Both the position numbers and the translations under genes were made by a program. A DNA stretch of 64,000 nt from Flavobacterium cerinum. GTDB taxonomy: Bacteria; Bacteroidota; Bacteroidia; Flavobacteriales; Flavobacteriaceae. The DNA is taken from positions 215,163 to 279,162 of the forward strand of contig NZ_SBII01000008.1 in NCBI RefSeq assembly GCF_004028155.1, in the 5' to 3' direction. The number at the start of each line of letters is the position of its first letter. Within the stretch, counting starts at the first letter, position 1. Positions 37,198 to 45,854 of the stretch are shown one piece after another. A model generated the notes under the pieces. The model ran no database searches and was not told where the DNA came from. It was given only the letters and a program-made list of their open reading frames with translations.

Positions 37198-38073
37198 TTG
37201 AATAAAGACATACAACTTTCGCCCATAATTGCCGGAGCCATGAACTGGGGTGTTTGGCAGGCTAATTTTACAACTGCCGAAATGACCCGCATGATCCACT
37301 CCTGTCTGGAGTATGGCATTACTACTTTTGACCACGCCGACATTTATGGAGGCTATACTACCGAAGCCGAATTTGGAAAGGCATTTGCCAAAAGCGGCAT
37401 TGACCGCGATACCATTCAGCTTATTTCTAAATGTGGTATTCAGCACACCATTGGCAGCAGGCCAAACAAAGTAAAACACTATGATTATTCTAAAGAATAT
37501 ATCACCTGGAGTGTAGAAAACTCCCTTAAATTCCTAAAGACCGATTATCTGGACATTCTGTTGCTGCACCGCCCAAGCCCGCTGATGCATCCTGATGTTA
37601 TTGCCGAAGCGGTAAGCGAACTAAAAACAGCCGGAAAAATTAAAAGCTTTGGACTTTCTAACTTTACCAGTTCCCAAACTGACCTCATCCGCTCCCGTAC
37701 TGAAGTAGCTTATAATCAGGTTGAATTCTCTGCTACTCATATTGAACCTATGCTCGATGGCAGTTTTGACTATATGATGGTAAACGGGATAAAACCGATG
37801 GCATGGAGTCCTATAGGCAGTGTGTTTAAAGTACATAACGACCAAACCCACCGTTTAAAACTATTGCTTGCCGAGTTGGTTGCCAAATATGAGGTTACTG
37901 CCGATGTGATCCTTATGGCATGGATACTTCAGCATCCGGCAGGAGTAACACCTGTATCTGGGTCTATTAATACCGAAAGGCTTAAAAACCAAATGAAGGC
38001 TGCCAAGCTTACTCTTGAACTGGAAGACTGGTTTGCCGTGTGGACAGAGAGCATTGGGAATAAAGTGCCATAA
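37198..38073 (+). CDS. Aldo/keto reductase
   Basis: The 291-aa protein has the AKR barrel pattern: FDHADIYGGY with the catalytic Tyr/Asp region, the LLLHRPSPLM strand, IKSFGLSNF, and the late GVTPVSGSINTERL NADPH site. The start is a TTG at 37198, chosen because the first ATG (residue 14) would cut off the first barrel strand. It probably reduces an aldehyde or ketone with NADPH; the substrate is unknown. Confidence 0.88.
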   Translation: MNKDIQLSPIIAGAMNWGVWQANFTTAEMTRMIHSCLEYGITTFDHADIYGGYTTEAEFGKAFAKSGIDRDTIQLISKCGIQHTIGSRPNKVKHYDYSKEYITWSVENSLKFLKTDYLDILLLHRPSPLMHPDVIAEAVSELKTAGKIKSFGLSNFTSSQTDLIRSRTEVAYNQVEFSATHIEPMLDGSFDYMMVNGIKPMAWSPIGSVFKVHNDQTHRLKLLLAELVAKYEVTADVILMAWILQHPAGVTPVSGSINTERLKNQMKAAKLTLELEDWFAVWTESIGNKVP

Positions 38074-38115
38074 TCAGTGTTCAGTGTTCAGTGTTCAGTG
38101 TTCAGTGTTCAGTGT
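38074..38115. repeat. Six perfect tandem TCAGTGT heptamers
   Basis: Six head-to-tail copies of the 7-base unit TCAGTGT lie directly after the reductase stop and are followed by a seventh degenerate TCAAAAT. A short TCAATC/TTCAATT-rich string follows at 38131-38170. A seven-base unit is prone to copy number change. Confidence 0.9.
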
Positions 38116-38180
38116 TCAAAATTACAGAATGCAGCATCCAATCTTTAAATTACTAAATCTTTTCAATTTTTACATAAAGT

Positions 38181-38933
38181 ATGAAAACAGTACTCATAAC
38201 AGGTGCAACAAGCGGTATAGGCCGTGCTACTGCGCGCTTTTTTGCCAAACATCACTATAAGTTAATTATTTGCGGACGCCGTGAAGACCGCCTTGCCGAA
38301 TTGCAGGACGAATTTTCGGCACTAACAAAAGTACACACCCTAAATTTTGATGTGCGCAATAAAAAAGCAGTGGCTCAATCTATAAGATCGCTGCCTAAAG
38401 AGTTTGAAAACATCGATATTCTTATAAACAATGCCGGTAATGCCCATGGCCTTGATCCTATAGAAAATGGTGATGTAGACGACTGGGACGCTATGATAGA
38501 CATTAACATTAAAGGGCTCTTGTATGTATCTAAAGAGGTTATCCCTGGAATGATTGAGCGCAAAAGTGGTCACATCATCAGCATCGGGTCTATTGCCGGA
38601 AAAGAAATTTATCCTAACGGCAATGTGTACTGCGCTACCAAACACGCAGTAGATGCCTTAAATCAGGGGATGCGTATGGACCTTAACCAATATGGCATCC
38701 GCGTAGGCGCAATTAATCCGGGCATGGTAGACACCGAGTTTAGCGAGGTGCGTTTTAAAGGCGATACCGAACGTGCCAGTAATGTTTACAAAGGTTTTGA
38801 GCCGCTTAAAGCCGAAGACATTGCCGATGTTATCTATTTTGTAGTAACACGCCCTTACCACGTTAATATTGCCGATCTATTGATATTACCAACTGCACAG
38901 GCAAGTGCAACTTTAGTAAACAAAAAATTATAA
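38181..38933 (+). CDS. Short-chain dehydrogenase/reductase
   Basis: The 250-aa protein has the Rossmann motif TGATSGIG, NNAG, the catalytic Ser in SIGSIAGK, and YCATKH with Tyr and Lys. It is closest in look to the YdfG-type reductases acting on 3-hydroxy acids such as serine or malonic semialdehyde, but the substrate cannot be named safely. It follows the aldo/keto reductase after a 107-base repeat-rich gap. Confidence 0.92.
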   Translation: MKTVLITGATSGIGRATARFFAKHHYKLIICGRREDRLAELQDEFSALTKVHTLNFDVRNKKAVAQSIRSLPKEFENIDILINNAGNAHGLDPIENGDVDDWDAMIDINIKGLLYVSKEVIPGMIERKSGHIISIGSIAGKEIYPNGNVYCATKHAVDALNQGMRMDLNQYGIRVGAINPGMVDTEFSEVRFKGDTERASNVYKGFEPLKAEDIADVIYFVVTRPYHVNIADLLILPTAQASATLVNKKL

Positions 38934-38943
38934 TAAGTTATGA

Positions 38944-38970
38944 GTTCAGAGTTGCGGGTTCAGAGTTTCT
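38944..38970. repeat. Left bracket repeat of the four-helix-bundle gene
   Basis: GTTCAGAGTTGCGGGTTCAG followed by AGTTTCT lies just before the four-helix-bundle gene. Its inverted relative stands at that gene's 3' end (39388-39430), and it resembles the repeat at 35671-35780. Confidence 0.55.
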
Positions 38971-38995
38971 CATTAGTATGTAATTAACGTTGTAT

Positions 38996-39433
38996 ATGGC
39001 AAAAATTGAGAAATTTGAAGATTTACAGGTTTGGTTATTGGCTAGAGAAATCAGTCAGGCTGTTTGGTTGTTATTTGAAAACACATCATTAGGAAAAGAT
39101 TTCGAATTAAAAAATCAAATGAGTCGGTCATCCGGATCAATAATGGATAATATTGCCGAAGGATTTGAAAGAAATGGAAACCGCGAGTTCATTCATTTTC
39201 TTAGCATATCCAAAGGTTCTTGCGGAGAATTAAGATCGCAGCTCTACAGAGCTTTTGACAGAAACCATATCACAAAAGAACAGTTTGAAGAAATCGCAAC
39301 TAAAACTGACTTCGAGAATAGAAAAATAGGGGCGTTTATTGCCTACCTTAACAGCTCCGATTATAGAGGAAATAAGTTTTCTAAGACCTCAACGGGCAAC
39401 TCGAAATCTCAAACCCAGAACCCGGAACAGTAA
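38996..39433 (+). CDS. Four-helix-bundle protein (S23/TIGR02436-type)
   Basis: I chose ATG 38996 over the TTG two codons earlier (145 aa). The family signature is clear: FEDLQVWLLAREIS at the start, LKNQMSRSSGSIMDNIAEGFER, and FIHFLSISKGSCGELRSQL. This family includes the proteins encoded in 23S rRNA intervening sequences and the Avd accessory protein of diversity-generating retroelements, all pentameric helical bundles that probably bind nucleic acid. Here the gene is bracketed by inverted G/T-rich repeats, and its last 15 codons are themselves made of the right-hand repeat. The function of stand-alone copies is unknown. Confidence 0.88.
   Translation: MAKIEKFEDLQVWLLAREISQAVWLLFENTSLGKDFELKNQMSRSSGSIMDNIAEGFERNGNREFIHFLSISKGSCGELRSQLYRAFDRNHITKEQFEEIATKTDFENRKIGAFIAYLNSSDYRGNKFSKTSTGNSKSQTQNPEQ
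39388..39430. repeat. Right bracket repeat inside the end of the four-helix-bundle gene
   Basis: CTCAACGGGCAACTCGAAAT, then CTCAAACCCAGAACCCGGAA and CAG. Read on the opposite strand it has GGGTTCTGGGTTTGAG and GAGTTGC, like the left bracket. It encodes the low-complexity C-terminus of the protein. Confidence 0.55.
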
Positions 39434-39437
39434 TACT

Positions 39438-40583
39438 ATGATCAATAAGCGGCTTTTAATTAAAAACCTGATGGCTCACAACGATGAGAGCAGCTTTTAT
39501 GATAAAAAGCGTCAGCTGAACTTACATACCAAAGAGGGCAAAGCAAAATTTGTTAAGCATATTTGTGCGCTCTCTAACTCCAACCCGGAGAACAACTCTT
39601 ACATTGTGGTGGGTGTGGAAGATCATGATAATGAGATTACAGGTACCGATTTTTATGACGATAGCCGCATCCAGAACCTTGTTAATGCCTACTTGGTTAA
39701 TCCGCCCAGTATTCAGTATGAAAACGTACCTTTTCCTAACCTGCCTAAAGATAAGGTAGTTGGACTGGTAACAATTAAACCTAAAAGCGGTACTTCTTAT
39801 TTTAAGAAAAACATTTATACCATACCCGCCGGAGCAGTATTTATGCGACGCGGGAGTAATTCTATTCCGGTAGAAGACAACGGTGTAAACAACATGGCGC
39901 ACCAAAATGCCGAAACGGTAGCCGGTATAGAAAATAGCTCACGCAACAGTATTGAATATACGCTGGAAGGCGTAATGGATTTTATAAACAACCGCCATAA
40001 AGACATGAGTGCCAAGTATAAGGTATTCAAGGAATTGTTTGTAGTTTGCTGGGCAGGCCATAAAAAAGTGGTGAGAGGGCAAACCTATTACTCCCGTGTA
40101 GATATCGAGCTTATAAACGAGCAGGTAAAACTATTTTACTCAGCACTCGATGAGGTTAGTATTAGCTACAACGACGATTCTTTCTCGATAACCGAATATG
40201 TTTCACTAGGGCTTAACGACAAAACGAGCTATTACCCACTGGAGGAAGTGAGCATCCGTTTTCAGGATAACGGCTATTACAAGATCGATTCGGTACTGTT
40301 GTTTGAACCGCCTCAGTACAACCGTAAAATGATGTACCACATTTATAATGCAAACCTGTCGCTGCTTGCCAAACTTCAAAAGGGAGTTACTTTATCGAAC
40401 AGGGAACAGCGCGACCTGCAAAACCTGCCTTCTACCCTCATGATATGCTACCTTAACGGTTTTGATGACGCCAAACAAAAACTGGCCGACGCCAAACATC
40501 TTTTAAAAGCCTATCCTGAAGAACAGGTCTACCTGTCTTTTAAAGAAGCGATGCGCGTACTCCGCAAAATGAAATATGCATAA
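39438..40583 (+). CDS. AlbA_2 (Schlafen-like) domain protein, 381 aa
   Basis: The start ATG at 39438 is used because the longer frame runs through the upstream repeat. The first 150 residues match the AlbA_2 domain: DESSFYDKKRQLNL, CALSNSNPENNSYIVVGVED and the later GAVFMRRGSNSIPVE. The remaining 230 residues have no family I know. In bacteria AlbA_2 proteins bind DNA or RNA, and some serve as transcriptional regulators or in phage defence. It starts five bases after the four-helix-bundle gene, but the repeat between them suggests chance rather than a common unit. Confidence 0.8.
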   Translation: MINKRLLIKNLMAHNDESSFYDKKRQLNLHTKEGKAKFVKHICALSNSNPENNSYIVVGVEDHDNEITGTDFYDDSRIQNLVNAYLVNPPSIQYENVPFPNLPKDKVVGLVTIKPKSGTSYFKKNIYTIPAGAVFMRRGSNSIPVEDNGVNNMAHQNAETVAGIENSSRNSIEYTLEGVMDFINNRHKDMSAKYKVFKELFVVCWAGHKKVVRGQTYYSRVDIELINEQVKLFYSALDEVSISYNDDSFSITEYVSLGLNDKTSYYPLEEVSIRFQDNGYYKIDSVLLFEPPQYNRKMMYHIYNANLSLLAKLQKGVTLSNREQRDLQNLPSTLMICYLNGFDDAKQKLADAKHLLKAYPEEQVYLSFKEAMRVLRKMKYA

Positions 40584-40587
40584 AAAA

Positions 40588-40616
40588 AGCCCCAAACTGT
40601 TTTGCAACAATTTGGG
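40588..40616 (-). terminator. Weak terminator after the sorting-domain gene
   Basis: The stem CCCAAA / TTTGGG with a long partly paired loop is followed on the minus strand by a T run (plus-strand A run at 40582-40588). It serves the gene at 40640-42823. Confidence 0.55.
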
Positions 40617-40639
40617 ACCGAATATAATATCAAGAAAAC

Positions 40640-42823
40640 TTAGTTTCTCATTATCTTATAAGTAGCCGTACCGGTAGTTGTAGTAACTTTTACAAAGTAC
40701 ATTCCCGCTACAAGTGCCTGTGTGTTTACTACAGTAGCATTTGTTGAAGTAATACAAAGTCTTCCGTTAAGGTCATACACATTTACACTTTGCAGGTCGC
40801 CCTGTTGTACAGCAATCTGCAGTTGGTCCTGTACCGGGTTAGGATACAATCTGGCAACAGCCAATTGATTTTCGTTTACGCCTAACATTTCAATTACCGT
40901 AGTCTTAGCTGTATTTGTAACAATCGCAGGGTTAAAATCAAAATAGATCTCGGCTGTATTAAATACAGTGTTACCTACTCCAAACGTCGCTTTAGGCTTA
41001 ATTCTGTAAGTTACATATCCATGGCTGCCCGGCTCATTTGCCTTATCATCCGGCAGGTTGATATTGTCAAATTTGAATTCCAGCTGATCATCTGTACGCA
41101 TTACAGTATTAACATGGCTTGATGCTATCGGTTCAAAAGTAGCCCAGTCCAATAACTCATCAAGCGTATTTTCTAATCTTACATTTACTGCTTCGGCAGT
41201 TCCTGTATTTTGGAAACGAATGGTATAGGTAAGATACCCTTCTGCCTGGTGCTGATAAATTTTCTCGCCTTCGTGTACCGTAATATCGTTAGGGTCGAAA
41301 GAGTTCACAATTACCTGATTAAGCAATGCGGTGTTGTTATCCGGTGTTGCATCATCTTCCTCCTCAGACAACACCGCTGTGAATGCCAATGTTTCTCCGC
41401 CTATATTAACCGGCGGCTGCAGCACAGAGAAAACAATATTACCCGTTTGCATAGAATAAGGAGTAAGATCACCAAGAGTGATAACCATATTATTTGTTGT
41501 AACAACAGGCGAAGTAAAATCACCGCTTAGGTAATTCATCCTGTCATCATTAAAAGTAAGGTTTACCGTAGCACCTTCAACGGTTGTATTGCCTTTGTTC
41601 TGAACGACTAATTTATATGTAGCATCAAAACCTGGACGGGCAACGCTAATTGGAGTAATTGATACGGCAAGGTCATTAACTACCGCAGGCTGGGGCAGAC
41701 AATGTGCTATATCCAATTCATGGGTTTCTGCATCAAACTCTACTTCTTCTACAAGCACCGGGATTGCGGGAAACCCTGCTAATCCAACCACTTGTAGGTT
41801 TAAAGTACTAACCCCATCAGGCAGATTGTATAATTTGTACTCTCCATTGGCATTGGTATATATTGAATAAGCAAATGTTCCATCTATACTTACAAGTATC
41901 TCAGCACCCGGAAGTACAGCGTCTCCTGCGCCACAGTTTGTATCGCCATTGGCATCATACTTTACAATACCCGAAACAACATTTTCTGTGATTATTGTAG
42001 TGAAACTGAAAGGCCCTGACCATTCACTTACATTCGCAGGAGAACAGATCGCTCTAACATAAAATTTATAATCGCCCGCAACAAGGTTGTTTACTACAAA
42101 AGGATTCGCAGAGGCAATTACTCCCTGATTAGGAGGCACATCGCCTGCAGGAACTACAGCAACTTCCCACATAGTGGCTGTACCTGCTTCAGTCCAGGCA
42201 AGAGTAGCTGTATTAATAGTTATATTGTTTACATTAAGATTTAAAGGCTTAGAACATTGACTCCTAATCTGAACATCATCAATAAGCCATCTATCCATAT
42301 TATTGCCTTCCATATAAAAGGCAACATGAACTGTTGTTCCTACTAAAGCAGGGGGCAAAGCAACTTCTATTCTATTATATTCTGTTTGCACCGGGTTAAT
42401 TTGTAGTTCTGTTGCTGTGTATAGCGCAGTATAGCTGCTTAAATTTGATGCATCTGGGTTGGTACTTATAAGTACTTTATAAATACTCCCCTGATCTCCG
42501 GCAAGGGTAAGTCTGGAGTAAAATTCGACTATTCCGTTTGAAGGAACATAAAGAAGAGGAGAAATAAGCCAGTCTTTAGTTACTCCGGAAGAAACAGTTT
42601 CCCTGTTAAGATAAGCCGCATAATTGCCCTGATAAGCGGGTTGGTCGACAGCATCTACCGTTGATTGTTTCCAGGTAACAGCAGGTCCTGCTTCATTAAC
42701 AACGGTCCATCCGGGTGGTGCTGCCGGCGATCCTGTCCAGGGGTTTTCAAAACCTTCAATAGGCTGTTGTGCATAACTGCACAAAGATGCCAATGCCATT
42801 ACGGCAAGTAGTGTTTTTTTCAT
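40640..42823 (-). CDS. T9SS-sorted surface protein with choice-of-anchor J, FN3 and DUF11-like domains
   Basis: The 727-aa protein has a signal peptide, a choice-of-anchor J/MAM-like domain (about residues 22-190, with PPGWTVVNE and DRWLIDDVQIRS), a fibronectin III domain (about 195-280), an SdrD/Cna-B-like domain (about 285-375), a DUF11-type repeat (about 390-510), and a further beta domain that ends in EIYFDFNPAIVTNTAKT. The C-terminal 70 residues are a T9SS type A sorting signal (ARLYPNPVQDQLQI through LVAGMYFVKV). It is exported and attached or released at the cell surface. The ligand is unknown. Confidence 0.85.
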   Translation of the reverse strand: MKKTLLAVMALASLCSYAQQPIEGFENPWTGSPAAPPGWTVVNEAGPAVTWKQSTVDAVDQPAYQGNYAAYLNRETVSSGVTKDWLISPLLYVPSNGIVEFYSRLTLAGDQGSIYKVLISTNPDASNLSSYTALYTATELQINPVQTEYNRIEVALPPALVGTTVHVAFYMEGNNMDRWLIDDVQIRSQCSKPLNLNVNNITINTATLAWTEAGTATMWEVAVVPAGDVPPNQGVIASANPFVVNNLVAGDYKFYVRAICSPANVSEWSGPFSFTTIITENVVSGIVKYDANGDTNCGAGDAVLPGAEILVSIDGTFAYSIYTNANGEYKLYNLPDGVSTLNLQVVGLAGFPAIPVLVEEVEFDAETHELDIAHCLPQPAVVNDLAVSITPISVARPGFDATYKLVVQNKGNTTVEGATVNLTFNDDRMNYLSGDFTSPVVTTNNMVITLGDLTPYSMQTGNIVFSVLQPPVNIGGETLAFTAVLSEEEDDATPDNNTALLNQVIVNSFDPNDITVHEGEKIYQHQAEGYLTYTIRFQNTGTAEAVNVRLENTLDELLDWATFEPIASSHVNTVMRTDDQLEFKFDNINLPDDKANEPGSHGYVTYRIKPKATFGVGNTVFNTAEIYFDFNPAIVTNTAKTTVIEMLGVNENQLAVARLYPNPVQDQLQIAVQQGDLQSVNVYDLNGRLCITSTNATVVNTQALVAGMYFVKVTTTTGTATYKIMRN

Positions 42824-43023
42824 AATTTATTCTCGTTTAGTTTAAGTTCCCTAAAGTTATTAATTTTTTGTTAATTCCTACATAAATTTACACCTATATC
42901 GATGTTATGCAGTATTTTAAGCTAAAACACTATTAAACACTGTAAGAATTATTATTCATGAACAGTACAAAACTTTAATACTCCTTATTTTTTAGGCTTT
43001 AAGAATTATCGTAAAATTGTACT

Positions 43024-43755
43024 ATGAGCAGAACTCTTGTTATAGGCGATATACACGGCAGCTATAATGCTTTACAGCAGATAATGGAGCACGCAGCCGT
43101 TACTGTAAATGACCATCTTATTTTTTTAGGTGATTATGTAGATGGCTGGGGGCAGTCGCCCGAAGTGATTGATTTTTTAATTCATCTTAAAGCAACTCAT
43201 AACTGTATTTTTATGCGTGGCAATCATGATGACTTATTATTGCAATGGCTAAAAACAGGCAATTATAATGATGAATGGTTTACTGCCGGAGGTGGCTATA
43301 TAACTACTGTAACCTATAATGCGCTTACCGAAGATAAAAAACAGCTGCACATACTCTTTTTAGAGAGCCTGCATGATTATCATCTTGACGAAAGCAACCG
43401 CCTTTTTATACATGCCGGATTTACCAATCTTAACGGTATAACTCATGAATTCTTTAAGCCTCTTTTTTACTGGGACCGCACCCTTTGGGAAATGGCACTG
43501 GCTCTTGATAAAACCATAGATTCAAATCATCCGCAGTACCCCAAAAGGCTTACCCTTTATAAGGAGATATTTATAGGGCATACTCCTGTTACGCGCATTA
43601 AGCAAACGGTTCCTATCAATATGGCAAATGTGTGGAATGTAGATACCGGAGCGGCTTTTAAAGGCGTTTTGACCATAATGGATGCCGATACTAAAGAATA
43701 CTGGCAAAGTGATCCTGTACATACTTTACATCCCGATGAAGACGGAAGAAATTAA
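43024..43755 (+). CDS. Calcineurin-like metallophosphatase
   Basis: The 243-aa protein has all five metal motifs of the PPP family: GDIHG, GDYVDGWG, GNHDDLLL, the HAGF strand and FIGHTPVT. Close relatives are bacterial Ser/Thr phosphatases and symmetrical diadenosine tetraphosphatases; the sequence does not decide between them. A near-consensus -7 box (TAAAATTG) ends five bases before the start, so the mRNA could have almost no leader. Confidence 0.88.
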   Translation: MSRTLVIGDIHGSYNALQQIMEHAAVTVNDHLIFLGDYVDGWGQSPEVIDFLIHLKATHNCIFMRGNHDDLLLQWLKTGNYNDEWFTAGGGYITTVTYNALTEDKKQLHILFLESLHDYHLDESNRLFIHAGFTNLNGITHEFFKPLFYWDRTLWEMALALDKTIDSNHPQYPKRLTLYKEIFIGHTPVTRIKQTVPINMANVWNVDTGAAFKGVLTIMDADTKEYWQSDPVHTLHPDEDGRN

Positions 43756-43763
43756 TTAAAAAT

Positions 43764-43795
43764 AAAAAGGCTGCCCTTGTTAGGACAGCCTTTTT
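43764..43795. terminator. Bidirectional terminator
   Basis: The stem AAAAAGGCTG / CAGCCTTTTT with a 12-base loop lies between the convergent phosphatase and TPR genes; the 3' arm touches the end of the TPR gene near its stop. Confidence 0.8.
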
Positions 43796-43796
43796 A

Positions 43797-44324
43797 TCAT
43801 TCGGACTTTTCTTTTTTGTCTTTCTTTTTCGGTTTTTTATTCAGGCTCTTTTTAGCCTTAACCCTCTTAATATGATCGTCCATTCCGTCCATAAAAAAAG
43901 TGTTTAAGCATAACTTCTTCGCCTGAATATAATACTCGATTGCCGTGGCATACATCTCATATTTTTCATACAAAAAACCGTGCAGCATTGCCAGACGGCT
44001 TTTGTCTATGCCCTGTACCCTGTACCCTGCTTCGATTATTTTAAGTGCCTCTTCCAGTTTGTCTGCGTTTATAAGCATACGGGCAAACTGATAGTAAACA
44101 GGCATATAGTCTTTATCAAGATATAAAGTCATCCTGTAGTAGTACTCGGCTTGTTTATAATCTTCCAGCTGTTCTTCATAAATGTGTCCCATAAGGCAGT
44201 GCGCCCCGGCATGGTCTTCATCTGCTGCAATTACATACTGCAGCTTTTCTATACATTCTTCTACATTATACGGGTAATTATCCCTTGCCTGAATGTACAT
44301 TATCTCATAGGTATTAATTCCCAT
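43797..44324 (-). CDS. TPR protein, 175 aa, next to rtcB
   Basis: The protein is made of about four TPR-type helix pairs (AGAHCLMGHIYEEQLEDYKQAEYYYRM and others) and a 25-residue Lys-rich C-terminus. There is no signal peptide, so it is cytoplasmic. It is downstream of rtcB on the same strand, after 86 bases holding a perfect hairpin at 44380-44409. It may be a separately regulated partner of the RtcB locus, but the hairpin could equally mark the end of the rtcB transcript. Confidence 0.75.
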   Translation of the reverse strand: MGINTYEIMYIQARDNYPYNVEECIEKLQYVIAADEDHAGAHCLMGHIYEEQLEDYKQAEYYYRMTLYLDKDYMPVYYQFARMLINADKLEEALKIIEAGYRVQGIDKSRLAMLHGFLYEKYEMYATAIEYYIQAKKLCLNTFFMDGMDDHIKRVKAKKSLNKKPKKKDKKEKSE

Positions 44325-44379
44325 TGTTATTATTTTTAACCCGCATGGGCAATTATTTTATTTTGATTTTTTACTATTA

Positions 44380-44409
44380 GATATTCCCCTTTTTAGGAAG
44401 GGGAATATC
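44380..44409. terminator. Perfect hairpin after rtcB
   Basis: GATATTCCCCTT / AAGGGGAATATC is a 12-base perfect stem with a 6-base loop immediately after the rtcB stop. The minus-strand sequence following it is T/A-rich but not a pure T run, so termination may be partial and expression of the TPR gene could depend on it. Confidence 0.6.
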
Positions 44410-44410
44410 A

Positions 44411-45808
44411 CTAACCTCTGTCCATTCGCACTATTTTAGGTAAAAAAGTACCTACTACAGTAACCAGTTCTGTTTGGTTTGCCATTACTTTAGCAATATC
44501 CTTATAAGCCATAGGTGCTTCATCCAGTCCGGCTCCCAGCAAGGTTACTCCATTGTCTTTAAGCACTTTTTTAAGTTCGCTTTGTGTTATGGACTGTTTT
44601 GCCTGCGAGCGTGACATCTGCCTGCCTGCTCCATGCGCTGCCGAATTTAACGACTGTGCATTACCCATACCTTTTACAATATAGCCCGGAGCAGTCATAG
44701 ACCCCGGAATGATACCTAACACATTTTCCTGTGCCGGAGTAGCACCTTTGCGGTGAACAATCAGTTCTTCGCCATTTATCGTTTCCTTCCATGCAAAATT
44801 ATGATGGTTCTCTACCATGGCTAAGGGCCTTTCGCCCAATGCTTTTGCTATCCTTTTATGGATATCGTGATGGCACGCCGATGCATAATCTCCGGCAAGG
44901 TTCATAGCGATCCAGTACTCCTGTCCGTCATGGGTATCGAGATCCAGCCATGCCAGATGCCTTGCAGCTGCCGGTAAAGGTGTTTGCTTCATGGCAAGGG
45001 TAGTATATTGTTTTGCAATGTTGGCACCTAAACCGCGCGAACCGCTGTGCGACAGCACGCCTACATAACGCCCCGGAGGCACTTTAAACTGATTGTCTTT
45101 TTCCAGTACCTCAACAATACCAAACTCCACAAAATGATTTCCTCCGCTGGAGCTTCCCATTTGCTGGAAAGCCTTATCCTTAAGCTTTTTTAAGAACGGA
45201 ATGTTTTTAAAAGCATCACGTTCAAAAAGCTCATGGTCGTTGGGGCTTTTGTGCACTTCATAAGCACCAAACTTGGTTTGTGTTTGCAGTATGTTAGTAT
45301 ACTTATCCTTATGCCCATCTATAAACGATGGGTTAATATCATAAATACTAAGGCACATCCTGCAGCCAATATCTACACCCACACCATAAGGAATAACAGC
45401 ATTGGCTGTAGCCAATACTCCGCCTATCGGCAGTCCGTACCCTGAGTGTCCGTCAGGCATTAAGGCCCCAGCTTTACTAATAGGAAGCTTTAGTGCAGTA
45501 AACAACTGTTCTTTAGCTCCTTCTTCAATTTCGTTTTCACCAAAAATGGTAAATGGAGCCCTTGTAGCATTTAGCTTTCGCGCTTCGGTTTTTTTAGCTC
45601 CCATTAATGCTTCGGCAATTTTGCCATACATACCATCTCCTTTAAATTTTTCAGGATCAAGAAGCACTTCTTTTAAAAGTGATAGTACTTTGTCCTTAGA
45701 TTCCCTTTTAAAATGCCTTAGCATAACCTCCATAGCAATGCTGATGGATGTATTTTGTGGGTAACCTATATCGATGAGGTCTTTGCCTCTTAATCTTAAT
45801 TTTGCCAT
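44411..45808 (-). CDS. rtcB: RtcB RNA ligase
   Basis: The 465-aa protein has all RtcB landmarks: DGHSGYGLPIGG, the metal Cys149 in DIGCRM, GGNHFVEFG, LSHSGSRG, VENHHNFAW, and the guanylylated His392 in AAHGAGRQMSRSQA. RtcB joins 3'-phosphate or 2',3'-cyclic-phosphate RNA ends to 5'-OH ends using GTP and Mn2+, repairing RNA cut by toxins or maturing tRNA. No archease gene is visible nearby. It is 46 bases downstream of the PcfJ-domain gene in the same direction, and probably in one operon. Confidence 0.95.
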   Translation of the reverse strand: MAKLRLRGKDLIDIGYPQNTSISIAMEVMLRHFKRESKDKVLSLLKEVLLDPEKFKGDGMYGKIAEALMGAKKTEARKLNATRAPFTIFGENEIEEGAKEQLFTALKLPISKAGALMPDGHSGYGLPIGGVLATANAVIPYGVGVDIGCRMCLSIYDINPSFIDGHKDKYTNILQTQTKFGAYEVHKSPNDHELFERDAFKNIPFLKKLKDKAFQQMGSSSGGNHFVEFGIVEVLEKDNQFKVPPGRYVGVLSHSGSRGLGANIAKQYTTLAMKQTPLPAAARHLAWLDLDTHDGQEYWIAMNLAGDYASACHHDIHKRIAKALGERPLAMVENHHNFAWKETINGEELIVHRKGATPAQENVLGIIPGSMTAPGYIVKGMGNAQSLNSAAHGAGRQMSRSQAKQSITQSELKKVLKDNGVTLLGAGLDEAPMAYKDIAKVMANQTELVTVVGTFLPKIVRMDRG

Positions 45809-45854
45809 TATTTCTTTATAATTTTCATTAAACCAAGGCAGCAGTTACACTGCC

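Noticed and set aside
38074..38115. CRISPR array
   Set aside because: The unit is seven bases with no spacers and there are no cas genes; it is a simple tandem repeat.
38996..39433. Diversity-generating retroelement (Avd protein)
   Set aside because: The family matches Avd, but no reverse transcriptase, template repeat or variable gene was seen around it.
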